From: Algoriphagus sp.
GTDB taxonomy: Bacteria > Bacteroidota > Bacteroidia > Cytophagales > Cyclobacteriaceae
Reading direction: 5' to 3'
Assembly (NCBI GenBank): GCA_018336015.1
Contig: JAGXQZ010000010.1
Location: 1-64,000, forward strand
DNA: 64,000 nucleotides
The translations under genes and the position numbers were made by a program. Positions 16,282 through 25,546 of the stretch are shown here, piece by piece. The notes beneath the pieces were generated by a model. It ran no database searches and was not told the origin of the DNA. It saw only the letters and a program-made list of their open reading frames with translations. Every line of letters begins with the position of its first letter. The stretch's first letter is position 1.

Positions 16282-17325
16282 ATGTCCAAGTTTTTGATGT
16301 TCATTTTCCTAAGTCTATTATTGGCATCCTGTCAAAACCCTACTACAAATGACATTGATGAGTACATAAATACTGTCACCGGACCGATATTGATTGACTC
16401 GATGGGATTGACGCTGATCCACGAGCACATGTTGGTGGACTTTATCGGGGCGGATTCAATCAGTCCGGACCGATGGAATCGAGATTCGGTTGAAAAGAAA
16501 GTTCTTCCTTACCTATTGGAGGTTAAGAAATATGGAGTTCGAACGATTTTGGATTGTACTCCAAGCTATTTGGCGAAAGATCCCTTACTCCTTAAATCAC
16601 TGAGTGAAAAATCGGGAATACAAATCCTGACCAATACCGGATTCTATGGAGCAGTAGGCGGGAAGTACCTTCCTGATTTTGTCCAAACCGAAACTGCCGA
16701 AAAATTGGCCAAGCGGTGGATAGATGAATTCCAAAATGGAATCGAGGGCACGGGGATCAAACCCGGATTCATTAAGATCTCCGTCAACGAAGCGGACACG
16801 CTTTCAGCAATCGATCAAAAGCTCGTTCGCGCTGCCGCCATCACGCATCTGAATACAGGTTTGACCATTGCTTCCCACACCGGAACTTGGAAGACTGCGG
16901 CTCAGGAATTGAGGATTCTTCAGGAAATGGGAGTGGAGCCTTCGGAATTTGTATGGGTGCATGCACAAGCTGAGGAAGATTTTGAAAACTATCGAAAGGC
17001 TGCCGAAATGGGCGTTTGGATCAGTCTGGATGGGATTGGCTGGTCGATTGATCCGTATGTGGACCGTCTAGTTTTTGCCAAGGAAAATGGGATTTTGAGG
17101 AATATCCTGATCTCCCATGATGCAGGCTGGTATGACCCTGCCAAAGCGGGTGGAGGAGATTTTCAGCCGTTTACCAACATTTTTGAAAAGCTGATTCCAA
17201 TACTGAATGAAAGGGGTTTTTCCGAGAAAGATTGGGATTTACTTTTAAACAAAAATCCAAAGTTAGCTTTTGAAGAAACAATAAGCATTTGGTTAGTTGA
17301 GTCAACTACCTTTTCATTATGGTAG
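16282..17325 (+). CDS. phosphotriesterase-family lipoprotein hydrolase
   Basis: An amidohydrolase-superfamily enzyme of 347 residues anchored as a lipoprotein (FLSLLLASCQ, lipid Cys17). The binuclear metal pattern is intact: IHEHMLVDF (HxH), the bridging Lys in PGFIKISVN, ASHTGTW, WVHAQAEE and ISHDAGW. Family members hydrolyse phosphotriesters or lactones; many bacterial ones are lactonases. The substrate is not predictable. It is single and ends about 80 bp before guaA. Confidence 0.87.
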   Translation: MSKFLMFIFLSLLLASCQNPTTNDIDEYINTVTGPILIDSMGLTLIHEHMLVDFIGADSISPDRWNRDSVEKKVLPYLLEVKKYGVRTILDCTPSYLAKDPLLLKSLSEKSGIQILTNTGFYGAVGGKYLPDFVQTETAEKLAKRWIDEFQNGIEGTGIKPGFIKISVNEADTLSAIDQKLVRAAAITHLNTGLTIASHTGTWKTAAQELRILQEMGVEPSEFVWVHAQAEEDFENYRKAAEMGVWISLDGIGWSIDPYVDRLVFAKENGILRNILISHDAGWYDPAKAGGGDFQPFTNIFEKLIPILNERGFSEKDWDLLLNKNPKLAFEETISIWLVESTTFSLW

Positions 17326-17395
17326 AAATTGGGATAATCCTCCAATCTCCTCCCAAATTTTCTTTGCCTTATTTCTGCAAGCCAGTTCGCCTGCT

Positions 17396-17403
17396 TACCT
17401 TTG
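17396..17403 (+). promoter_or_regulatory. TAnnTTTG element 3 bp before the guaA start
   Basis: TACCTTTG is followed by CGC and then ATG (17407). As for the gene at 6231, a -7 element in this place would put transcription start at the start codon, suggesting a leaderless message. A TTTG at 17363 is too far (29 bp) for a standard -33 box. Confidence 0.45.
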
Positions 17404-17406
17404 CGC

Positions 17407-18936
17407 ATGGCAGAACAAATCCTGATCCTAGATTTTGGATCTCAATACACCCAGCTGATAGCAAGACGAGTCCGCGAACTCAACGTTTATTGCGAAATCC
17501 ACCCCTACAATAAAGTTCCCGAAATCACTTCCGATATCAAGGGAATCATTCTTTCCGGTTCGCCTTGCTCCGTGCGAGACGAAGGTGCTCCTGATGTCAA
17601 TACCGATGCTTTCCGCGGCAAACTACCTGTATTGGGGGTGTGCTACGGAGCTCAACTTTTAGCCAGCAAGTACGGGGGAGAGGTTCTTCCATCCACCATT
17701 CGTGAATACGGACGGGCTAATCTCGATCACATCGATCTTCATCACGACTTGCTCAAGGAAATGACCCACGGATCCCAAGTGTGGATGTCGCATGGGGATA
17801 CCATCAAAGAACTTCCTGCAGGATTTGAAGTCATAGCCAGTACGTCTTCCGTCCGTGTAGCGGCTTTCAAAGTCGAAGGTGAAAAAACCTACGGGATCCA
17901 GTTTCACCCGGAAGTAACGCACTCATTGGAAGGCAAAAACCTGCTCAGAAACTTCGTGGTGGGTATTTGTGGCTGTTCTCAGGATTGGACTTCTGATACT
18001 TTTATAGATTCTACAGTTGCCGAGCTAAAAAAGAAAATCGGTTCGGATAAGGTGGTCATGGGCCTATCCGGAGGGGTAGATTCTTCTGTGGCTGCGACTT
18101 TAATCCACAAAGCAATTGGCGATCAACTGACTTGCGTGTTTGTGGACAATGGATTGCTTCGCAAAAATGAATTTGAGGAAGTCCTCGATTCGTACAAGCA
18201 CATGGGCTTGAATGTGATCGGAGTGGATGCCAAGCAGCGTTTCTACGATGCCTTGGCGGGTTTGACTGATCCAGAAGCGAAACGGAAAGCAATCGGTCGC
18301 GTATTTATCGAAGTGTTTGACGACGAAGCGCACAAGATTGAAGGAGTGAAATGGTTGGGACAAGGAACTATCTATCCTGATGTGATTGAGTCTGTTTCTG
18401 TCAAAGGTCCATCCGCTACCATCAAGTCCCACCACAATGTAGGAGGCTTGCCTGATTTCATGAAGCTTTCTGTAGTCGAGCCTTTGAATACCCTTTTCAA
18501 AGATGAGGTACGAGAAGTAGGTCGGGCTTTGGAAATTGTGGAAACGATTATCGGTCGTCACCCTTTCCCGGGACCAGGTTTGGCTATTCGTATTTTGGGA
18601 GATATTACCGAAGAAAAAGTGAAAACCCTCCAAGAGGTGGATCATATTTTCATCCAAGGATTAAAGAATCATGGCCTCTACGATCAGGTTTGGCAGGCTG
18701 GAGCGATTCTCCTTCCGATTCAGTCGGTAGGTGTCATGGGAGACGAAAGGACCTATGAGCGAGTGGTCGCACTCAGAGCTGTGGGTTCTGTCGATGGGAT
18801 GACAGCGGATTGGATTCACCTTCCCTATGAGTTTTTGGGCAAAATGTCCAATGAGATCATCAATCGGGTGAAAGGGGTGAATCGAGTCGTGTATGACATC
18901 TCCTCCAAGCCACCGGCAACCATCGAGTGGGAATAA
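17407..18936 (+). CDS. guaA: GMP synthase (glutamine-hydrolysing)
   Basis: GuaA converts XMP to GMP. The N-terminal glutamine amidotransferase has Cys in GVCYGAQ (about residue 80) and the His-Glu pair in QFHPEVTHS. The ATP pyrophosphatase has the P-loop SGGVDSSV near residue 220. The C-terminal dimerisation domain ends in the invariant KPPATIEWE. The length of 509 is normal. The ATG at 17407 gives [11 protein letters not shown], the usual start. It is followed by its own terminator, so it is monocistronic. Confidence 0.97.
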   Translation: MAEQILILDFGSQYTQLIARRVRELNVYCEIHPYNKVPEITSDIKGIILSGSPCSVRDEGAPDVNTDAFRGKLPVLGVCYGAQLLASKYGGEVLPSTIREYGRANLDHIDLHHDLLKEMTHGSQVWMSHGDTIKELPAGFEVIASTSSVRVAAFKVEGEKTYGIQFHPEVTHSLEGKNLLRNFVVGICGCSQDWTSDTFIDSTVAELKKKIGSDKVVMGLSGGVDSSVAATLIHKAIGDQLTCVFVDNGLLRKNEFEEVLDSYKHMGLNVIGVDAKQRFYDALAGLTDPEAKRKAIGRVFIEVFDDEAHKIEGVKWLGQGTIYPDVIESVSVKGPSATIKSHHNVGGLPDFMKLSVVEPLNTLFKDEVREVGRALEIVETIIGRHPFPGPGLAIRILGDITEEKVKTLQEVDHIFIQGLKNHGLYDQVWQAGAILLPIQSVGVMGDERTYERVVALRAVGSVDGMTADWIHLPYEFLGKMSNEIINRVKGVNRVVYDISSKPPATIEWE

Positions 18937-18951
18937 GATTGCAATAGACTT

Positions 18952-18978
18952 AAACCGGGCCAAACGCCCGGTTTTTTT
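18952..18978 (+). terminator. rho-independent terminator after guaA
   Basis: AAACCGGGC (18952-18960), loop CAAAC, GCCCGGTTT (18966-18974), then a T-run. Confidence 0.92.
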
Positions 18979-19042
18979 ATTTGTACCCACAAGGTGTCAT
19001 TCATTTACATAGCGATGCAATCAAGATCAAGGGTCCAGATTC

Positions 19043-19651
19043 ATGCCTACTTTTGGACATTGGTTTTGCAAAATAGGATCAAAAAAACACAGTATGGGTC
19101 TAGAGAATTTGTTGATGTTTTCGGTTCTACTCTCCACAGGAATCGTCCTCGTCTACAAGCAAGTGAGTTTGTTTAAGCTGGCAACAGAATCCTCGGCAGA
19201 ATCACAGAAGAATAAATCAGTGTCTATAGAACCTCATCAAAAAATGGAAACATCAGCTATCAAATCACAATTAGAAGAGATTCCTTCTTTTCAATTAGAT
19301 GAATTCCAATTGACAAAAAGGATCTTTGACCTGTTTGGTGAAGAAAAAATTTACCAAAACCACAGCCTGAATGTGGGAGAGTTTGCAGACCGCCTTGGGG
19401 TCAAGCCAAGGGTCGTTACACAAGTTTTGGATAAACTTTCCGGTACATCATTTAAGGAGCTGACCAACTTGTATCGTATCAAATATGCAGTAGAAAAAAT
19501 TGAAGAGGGATACCTCGAAAAATATACCTTGGAAGCATTGGGAAAAGAAGCTGGATTTAATTCCAGAATCACATTTTTCAATGTATTTAAAAAGGAAATG
19601 GGAATGTGTCCAAGAGAATATTGGAAAAAGTGTTTGTCCATAGCGGCATAA
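19043..19651 (+). CDS. AraC-type helix-turn-helix protein with an N-terminal membrane segment
   Basis: The C-terminal 95 residues form an AraC-like DNA-binding domain. The first helix-turn-helix is LNVGEFADRLGVKPRVVTQV and the second is TLEALGKEAGFNSRITFFNV, ending FKKEMGMCPREYWKK. Before it is a hydrophobic segment (ENLLMFSVLLSTGIVLVYK) and a polar linker, so the protein may be tethered to the inner membrane. There is no obvious sensor domain. Start: ATG 19043, or ATG 19094 just before the hydrophobic segment. It precedes the T9SS cargo gene but is separated from it by a terminator. Confidence 0.8.
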   Translation: MPTFGHWFCKIGSKKHSMGLENLLMFSVLLSTGIVLVYKQVSLFKLATESSAESQKNKSVSIEPHQKMETSAIKSQLEEIPSFQLDEFQLTKRIFDLFGEEKIYQNHSLNVGEFADRLGVKPRVVTQVLDKLSGTSFKELTNLYRIKYAVEKIEEGYLEKYTLEALGKEAGFNSRITFFNVFKKEMGMCPREYWKKCLSIAA

Positions 19652-19680
19652 TAGGTAGATAGTTTGTTTGTTTCTTTTTG

Positions 19681-19716
19681 AGACCTGCATTTTGTTGAGA
19701 TGCAGGTCTTTTTTTT
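19681..19716 (+). terminator. rho-independent terminator after the AraC-type gene
   Basis: AGACCTGCAT (19681-19690) pairs with ATGCAGGTCT (19700-19709) over a 9-nt loop, followed by eight T. Confidence 0.92.
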
Positions 19717-19981
19717 GAAATATTGAAGAATTTATTCAGCTGTTTTTAGGAGCTATTTTACTATAGATAGGATTATTATTTAGTGCTTACTTAAGGTGAT
19801 TGGTTTTTATCAAATGTGACTTTTGGCACACTTGAGGCCTTTTTTTACAGTTTTTTAATGGATGATACCATTCATTAGCATCAAGATGCAAAACTCGTTT
19901 TTAGACCATTCAATTATTGGTGTGGGATAATATATTTTATTCCTTTACTCCCAGTAAGCTTTCTCTTAAATACATCAGAAG
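19717..19981. other. AT-rich gap upstream of the T9SS cargo gene
   Basis: No gene is seen. The gap is more AT-rich than the surroundings and the low GC carries on into the first 200 bp of the next gene. It contains a small inverted repeat AATGG-N6-CCATT (19857-19872) and a TGACTTTTGG stretch near 19817 that resembles a -7 element imperfectly. Confidence 0.5.
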
Positions 19982-22780
19982 ATGAGCTCTTTAAACTCGA
20001 TAGTGTCAGGTAAAAATAGAATCAGCGACCCGCTATCTGGCTGTAGATTAAATCTACATAATGCTATTCGTTTACAATATTTAGCAAATCTGGAAATAAT
20101 ATTCAGATTATTTTATGTTATAAAAAATAACTCTAGTATAACTTCCTTATATAAAGTTTTTCTTTTACTCTCATTTATCTTTTTTTCATCTAATTCATAT
20201 CTCTACGGTCAATTTGCAGGTGGAAATGGTTCCCTCCAAGATCCTTATCAGATCCAAAATTGGGAACAACTCAGCAAGGTCAATCAAAAGCCAAATGCAT
20301 ACTTTATACAGATTGCAGACTTGGATGCCATGTCTCCAGGTTATGGAGCGTTGGCTGGACCTCAAGCTAATTCCGGTAAAGGCTGGATTCCGGTTAGTAA
20401 CTTCAAAGGTAGATTTTCAGGAAATGGATACGCCATCAAAGATCTTTTCATCAATCAACCCCAGGTAGGTAACCTTGGTCTTTTTGCAAATGCTGCAAAC
20501 TCAGAGTTTTCTCAAATCAAATTGAGAAATATCCAAGTCAAAGGAAACAGTAACGTGGGTGCGCTGATTGGTGTAGCAGTGAATGTGAAGGTGAATGCGT
20601 GTTCCTTTACCGGATCAGTTTATGGTAAAACCTACGTGGGGGGTCTCATCGGAACCCTTGGCAACTCCATTATTAATGACTCCTATTCCTTGGGAGAAAT
20701 TTCTGGAGACAAGGCCGTAGGAGGATTGGTAGGAAATGCATACCAAACTGATGTTTTCAGAAGCTTTTCTACCGGTAGTGTTTCAAGTGAATCTGAAGCT
20801 GGAGGGTTGATTGGCCTTTTCCAGTCCAACTCCAAAAATAAAGTTGAAAATTGCTACAGTTTAGCTTCCCTGGAAGCCGGTCAGATTGCAGGTGGACTAA
20901 TCGGAACTATGGCAGGAGGCTTGATCAACAACTCCTTTTTTGCCGGTCAAATTCCAGCTGTACCCCAAGCCTCCGGTTTGGTGGGAAAAGGTGATGCCTC
21001 AGCGGGTGTCAACCATTCCTTCTGGGATCGTTCTCTTTCTCAAGTTGCCTCAAGTAGCCCGTCCAAGGAGGCGAAGACTACTATGGAACTAAAATCTCAA
21101 TCCTTTTCTGAGGTAAGTGAGTGGGATTTTGAGGTAGTTTGGGCAATCAAAAAACCTACTGCAGAATCTCCTTATGTATCCTATCCTTACTTGAGATCTA
21201 TCCCATATGATCAGGTGGGTTTGGTACCGCCCTTTAATCCTATTCCTGGTCTAGAAAACCTGAGAGTGCCTCGAGAGTGGGAATTCCCCAGTGAAAAATC
21301 AGTTTCCTATGGAGATCCTGATTTCAAACTTGGAGATGAAGTCGACTCTTTCTGGTATCCTATTTCTTACAGTAGTTCTGATACCTCCGTGGTAAAAGTT
21401 ATCGGTAACTACGCCTCCATCAAAAAAGCCGGTTTTGTGAGGATCACCGCCAAAATCCAAGATGGCAGAAGCCCCGCCAAAGAACAAGTAGTTCATGTGA
21501 ATCCTGCTGTATTGAAAATCACTGTGAACTCAGGAATGGCCAAAGTATATGGACAAAAAGATCCTGAATTTGGCTTTGAAGCCATAGGTTTTAAAAATCA
21601 GGACAAACTGGATCTACTAAGTGGGGCAGTACAACGACAAGCAGGAGAGCAGGTAGGTACCTATCCAATCCAGCAAGGCTCTTTGGATGCAGGTCTCAAC
21701 TACCAAATAGAATTTATTGGGGCAGAATTTGTCATCAATCCTAAAGACCTCAAAGTGAGTGTAGCAAAGGCTCAAAAATCATTTGGTGCTGCAGATCCAT
21801 CTTTTATTCTTGAGGCGGAGGGGTTGATCGAAGGAGAAAGTCTATCCGCTGTGTTGGAAGGCAAACCAAAAAGACAGCCTGGTGAGAATGTAGGGAAATA
21901 CCTCATCGAACAAGGTGATTTGATTGCTTCTGACAATTATAAACTGGTTTTCAATAGCGATAGTCTGGAAATTATTCCTGCCTTGCTGATTTCTATGGAA
22001 TCTGCAGGTGAAATCAAAACCTCCTGGTCTGTGGTCCCTTCTTTTCCCAAGTCTGGAAAATTCCTAACCCAAGAAGCTCAATGGGTAGAGCTTCCTATAG
22101 AATGGCAAAACCAAGGGTTAGATTATTTCAAAAGAGGTTCTCACCTGGTTAATGGAAAAATTAACTCTCCAAACTATGCGTTGGCAGTGGGCTTGCAGGC
22201 CGATATTAGAGTAACCGTACTTCCTAAAGTAGCTCCTCAAGATCTTCTTTTCCAAGCAAATCTCTCTCAGGCTGGACTGGTGGGTGACCTGCAAGTAGTC
22301 GACTCCATTGATGATCAGCATGAGATCAGACTTCCAAATGGCGTCTTGGATAATTCATTATTCGAAATCAGAGAGAACAGGCTCTGGTGGGTAGGCAAGT
22401 CAAAGATAGAAAGCAAGGCAAACTACTCCCTCGAAATTGAGGTGGAAGATAGGGATGGTAACATCTTGAAGAAAAAACTGAGCTTGGAATTCAAAGCAGT
22501 CGAGAAGCAGCAAGAATCAATCGAGGTATTCAACTCTTTCTCTCCCAACCATGACGGAATAAATGACTCCTGGATGATCTCTGACAGAGTTATCGAGGGT
22601 CAATTCAAAGTGGTGGTCATAGATGGTTCTGGACAAGTGGTCTTCGAGTCTCATTCTCCTGAGAAAAGATGGGATGGCAACTACCTAGGCCGCCCAATGC
22701 CAGACGGTACTTACTATTGGATCTTTGAAAATGCCGGAAATGTCCGACGAGGATTTCTTAACCTACTGAGAGGTAGATAA
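19982..22780 (+). CDS. large T9SS-secreted protein: GLUG repeats, MBG domains, gliding-type C-terminal domain
   Basis: A 932-residue surface or secreted protein. Order: an unusual N-terminal extension; a hydrophobic signal (about 57-76, YKVFLLLSFIFFSS...); GLUG-type repeats about 185-335 (VGGLIGTLGNS, VGGLVGNAYQ, AGGLIGLFQS, AGGLIGTMAG); a cadherin/Ig-like segment; two MBG repeats (KVYGQKDPEFGF and KSFGAADPSFIL); and a C-terminal CHU/gliding-motility-associated domain (FNSFSPNHDGINDSW...DGTYYWIF). That last domain is the type B export signal of the type IX system. The only ATG upstream is at 19982, leaving about 56 residues before the signal; the true start may be a near-cognate codon. The next gene is its likely PorP/SprF partner. 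Confidence 0.85.
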   Translation: MSSLNSIVSGKNRISDPLSGCRLNLHNAIRLQYLANLEIIFRLFYVIKNNSSITSLYKVFLLLSFIFFSSNSYLYGQFAGGNGSLQDPYQIQNWEQLSKVNQKPNAYFIQIADLDAMSPGYGALAGPQANSGKGWIPVSNFKGRFSGNGYAIKDLFINQPQVGNLGLFANAANSEFSQIKLRNIQVKGNSNVGALIGVAVNVKVNACSFTGSVYGKTYVGGLIGTLGNSIINDSYSLGEISGDKAVGGLVGNAYQTDVFRSFSTGSVSSESEAGGLIGLFQSNSKNKVENCYSLASLEAGQIAGGLIGTMAGGLINNSFFAGQIPAVPQASGLVGKGDASAGVNHSFWDRSLSQVASSSPSKEAKTTMELKSQSFSEVSEWDFEVVWAIKKPTAESPYVSYPYLRSIPYDQVGLVPPFNPIPGLENLRVPREWEFPSEKSVSYGDPDFKLGDEVDSFWYPISYSSSDTSVVKVIGNYASIKKAGFVRITAKIQDGRSPAKEQVVHVNPAVLKITVNSGMAKVYGQKDPEFGFEAIGFKNQDKLDLLSGAVQRQAGEQVGTYPIQQGSLDAGLNYQIEFIGAEFVINPKDLKVSVAKAQKSFGAADPSFILEAEGLIEGESLSAVLEGKPKRQPGENVGKYLIEQGDLIASDNYKLVFNSDSLEIIPALLISMESAGEIKTSWSVVPSFPKSGKFLTQEAQWVELPIEWQNQGLDYFKRGSHLVNGKINSPNYALAVGLQADIRVTVLPKVAPQDLLFQANLSQAGLVGDLQVVDSIDDQHEIRLPNGVLDNSLFEIRENRLWWVGKSKIESKANYSLEIEVEDRDGNILKKKLSLEFKAVEKQQESIEVFNSFSPNHDGINDSWMISDRVIEGQFKVVVIDGSGQVVFESHSPEKRWDGNYLGRPMPDGTYYWIFENAGNVRRGFLNLLRGR

Positions 22781-22792
22781 ACCATTTCTGCC

Positions 22793-23773
22793 ATGAATAT
22801 TTTAAAGTTTTTTCAGAAAAACAGGAGTTGGGGTCTAGGCCTTTTATTTCTACTTGGTTTGTCTCCGGATGCCGTAACTCAAACCAGAAAGTTCACTTCC
22901 CAGTTTTCCCACTTCCAAGGATACTTTAATCCCGGATTGGCAGGGTATGAAGGTTCCACCGTACGTGGGTTTGTCCGTAATCAGTGGGCTGGGATGGAAG
23001 GGGCGCCCAAGACTTTTTTCTTCAGCACTGAAGTGGATTTTGGGGAAATAGCAGGACTGGAAGATCCGGCCTTGATGGGCAAAAACGCCATCTCAGCCAG
23101 TGTGCTCAGTGAGTCCCATGGGGCATTTCATGAAAATGAATTCATCCTATCCTATGCATCCCGAATCAGATTATCAGAAAGCCATAACCTCAGACTTGGT
23201 GCCGGAGTCATTCATCAATCGATTCGATTGGATGGAAATGCCCTGACTTGGGAAGAGCAAAATGATCCAGTTTATAGAGAATACATGGGGCAATTTTCCA
23301 ATATGCAGGTGGTAGACTTCAATATCGGTTTAGCGCTTACCCATAAAAAATACTACCTCTCCTATGGTATTCATCGGGTGAATGGAGGTCAGCTAATAAA
23401 AGGTGACAAATTTATAAATGCCTATCCTGCCGAAAAGATGATCCAATTTGGTGTGAGAGAATCGCTGACTGACCAACTGGCCTTGATTATCAACGGATTT
23501 TACAGATCCAGAAAAGATCTGCCGGAAGTGCTGGAGCTCAATGTCAAAGCCCTACTGATGGACAAGGTGTGGATAGGAGCTGGTCAGCGGGTGAGTTATG
23601 CCACCAATTTCAATTTTGGATTTTTGACCCAAAACATGCGGATCGGCTACCTTTATGAGCTGCCTGTTCAGAATAGCTATCTCATACCTGGAGGCACTCA
23701 TGAAATCACCGCTGTGATCAACCTCTTCAATTCCTACAAGCCCAGATATCAAAGGGATATTCTGATTTGGTAA
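22793..23773 (+). CDS. PorP/SprF family T9SS outer-membrane protein
   Basis: A 326-residue outer-membrane barrel of the PorP/SprF family. The signal peptide ends near ...GLSPDAVTQ. The family opening is FSHFQGYFNPGLAGYEG and then VRNQWAGMEGAPKTF. The end is a short aromatic tail (QRDILIW). SprF-like proteins help deliver or anchor cargo with type B C-terminal domains, and the pair cargo-PorP/SprF is a recurring arrangement. It starts 12 bp after the cargo stop, so it is co-transcribed with it. Confidence 0.92.
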   Translation: MNILKFFQKNRSWGLGLLFLLGLSPDAVTQTRKFTSQFSHFQGYFNPGLAGYEGSTVRGFVRNQWAGMEGAPKTFFFSTEVDFGEIAGLEDPALMGKNAISASVLSESHGAFHENEFILSYASRIRLSESHNLRLGAGVIHQSIRLDGNALTWEEQNDPVYREYMGQFSNMQVVDFNIGLALTHKKYYLSYGIHRVNGGQLIKGDKFINAYPAEKMIQFGVRESLTDQLALIINGFYRSRKDLPEVLELNVKALLMDKVWIGAGQRVSYATNFNFGFLTQNMRIGYLYELPVQNSYLIPGGTHEITAVINLFNSYKPRYQRDILIW

Positions 23774-23905
23774 GCTAGAAGGACGGGAAGTTCAAATTCC
23801 CGCTATACTCCAAACAATCCCATATATGGATTGCCTATTCCTTCAGGTTTGAAAATATTGGCTTAAATTTGGCACTCTGATAAGCCCTATCAATTCTGCC
23901 TGAAC

Positions 23906-25543
23906 ATGCGAAAAACTCTCCTACTTCTTTCTCTATTTTTTGTATTAGGAAATGTAAGTGCTCAAAACTTGCCCGAAAACTACACCAAGGCAAAGTCTGC
24001 ACTTTCCACCCAGGATTATTGGTCTTCCATCAACCTGTTCAAGGAGTTTTTGGATGAATCCAAATTTGGTAATCTTTCTTATTATGCGGCTTTTCACACA
24101 GCAGAGGCGGCATTGAAAGTCAATCTACCTGCCTTGGCTATTGAGTCACTCCGGCCCATCTATGGCAAAGCATGGGACCAATCCGATGAAATGATTTACC
24201 TCCTCGCGGTGGCATATTTTCAAAACAGCCAGCCTCTGGAAGGTTTGAGAATGATCAAGCAGATTAAAAACGAGGCAATTTTGGCCAAAGCTTATAAAGC
24301 TACTTTTGAGTTCTTAAAAGGCTCTACTCCAAATTTTTTGATCACCAATCTCGAAGAATTTAAGACCAATGAAGGGTACACCGCAGCCTTGGCGAAGATG
24401 TTGGAAGAAAAAACAGTCATGTCGGCCTCCGAGCGTATGGCATTAAATCAGGTCCTGAAGTCTGGGGTAAAGGGGCTCCCAAAAGATGAAATTTTGGATT
24501 TGGTGGTGATCTTGCCTTTCACCAATGGCTCAGGTCAAGCCATATCTTCCTTGGGGGCAACGGATTTTATGTGGGAACTTTACCAAGGCATCGAGGCAGG
24601 TGTAAAGCAACTCAAATCGCAGGGAGCACAGATTAATTTGAATACGTTTGACTCCAAAAGGGATCTCAATCAGTTGAATGTGATCTTGAAAGATCCAGCT
24701 GTTTTGGCGGCAGATGTGATCATAGGTCCTATCTATCCTGATGAATCTGAGCAAGTAAGTTCATTTGCTGAGGCGCAGAAAATTCCATTTATCCATCCGC
24801 TATCTAACTTGGGGGAGCGATTTGAGCAGACTGAATTCAGTTACTTGTTTCGACCATCTGTAGCATCACTTTCCAAAGGAGTGGTGTCTTCTATTAAAAG
24901 CCAAAATTGGGGGAAATCAGTAGCGATTGGATTTAGTGGTAGTGCCCGTGATGAGCGAATGGCTCAGCTGCTACAGGAAGAACTCACCCAAGCCGGGTTC
25001 CGGATCGCAAAATCTCAAAAGGTAGATCCAAAATCAGTAGCTTCCTTCCTCCAAGGACTAGGTGTTCGCCGAGGTAATAATCCTGACGTCAATCAAGTTA
25101 TTCTTTTGACTGATGATCCGGCGATTGCCCAACCTGTCTTTGCTTTGATGGAAAGTATATCCACCTCAGTTCCGCTCTTGGTTATGGACTCTTGGCTGGG
25201 TTTCAATTTTGCCAATTACGAGATGCTCGAGTTTCCCAATTTTTACTTCATCTCCAATAATACACCGAAATTTGAATCGGAGGAAATGACTCAATTCAGG
25301 AAGTTATTTTATGATACTTACCTGGTAAATCCATCTTTGAATGTCATTCTGGGAGCTGAATTAGTCAATTGGATCTCGGCCAATGCCCTTTTTGTAAATG
25401 ACTATGATCTTCGAATCTCTCTCGATCAAAAAGGATATCATCCAGGAAAATTGACTTGGGGCTTTAATTTCCAAAACACAAACAACAACACCTATTCACC
25501 GGTTTTCAAACTTGAATCCGGGGAATTGATTCCCTTACGTTAA
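23906..25543 (+). CDS. periplasmic-binding-fold protein with N-terminal TPR-like helices (LpoA-like architecture)
   Basis: A 545-residue exported protein (signal MRKTLLLLSLFFVLGNVSAQ). Residues about 25-180 are helical TPR-like repeats (AKSALSTQDYWSSINLFKEF, then EMIYLLAVAYFQNSQPLEG). Residues about 195-540 form a type I periplasmic-binding fold (LDLVVILPFTNGSG, DVIIGPIYPDESEQVSSF, AQKIPFIHPLSN). This layout recalls LpoA, the penicillin-binding-protein activator, and LivJ-like receptors. No transporter genes adjoin, so a regulatory or cell-wall role is more likely than uptake. A TAAATTTG element lies at 23864. Its stop is 3 bp before hemL. Confidence 0.72.
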   Translation: MRKTLLLLSLFFVLGNVSAQNLPENYTKAKSALSTQDYWSSINLFKEFLDESKFGNLSYYAAFHTAEAALKVNLPALAIESLRPIYGKAWDQSDEMIYLLAVAYFQNSQPLEGLRMIKQIKNEAILAKAYKATFEFLKGSTPNFLITNLEEFKTNEGYTAALAKMLEEKTVMSASERMALNQVLKSGVKGLPKDEILDLVVILPFTNGSGQAISSLGATDFMWELYQGIEAGVKQLKSQGAQINLNTFDSKRDLNQLNVILKDPAVLAADVIIGPIYPDESEQVSSFAEAQKIPFIHPLSNLGERFEQTEFSYLFRPSVASLSKGVVSSIKSQNWGKSVAIGFSGSARDERMAQLLQEELTQAGFRIAKSQKVDPKSVASFLQGLGVRRGNNPDVNQVILLTDDPAIAQPVFALMESISTSVPLLVMDSWLGFNFANYEMLEFPNFYFISNNTPKFESEEMTQFRKLFYDTYLVNPSLNVILGAELVNWISANALFVNDYDLRISLDQKGYHPGKLTWGFNFQNTNNNTYSPVFKLESGELIPLR

Positions 25544-25546
25544 ATC

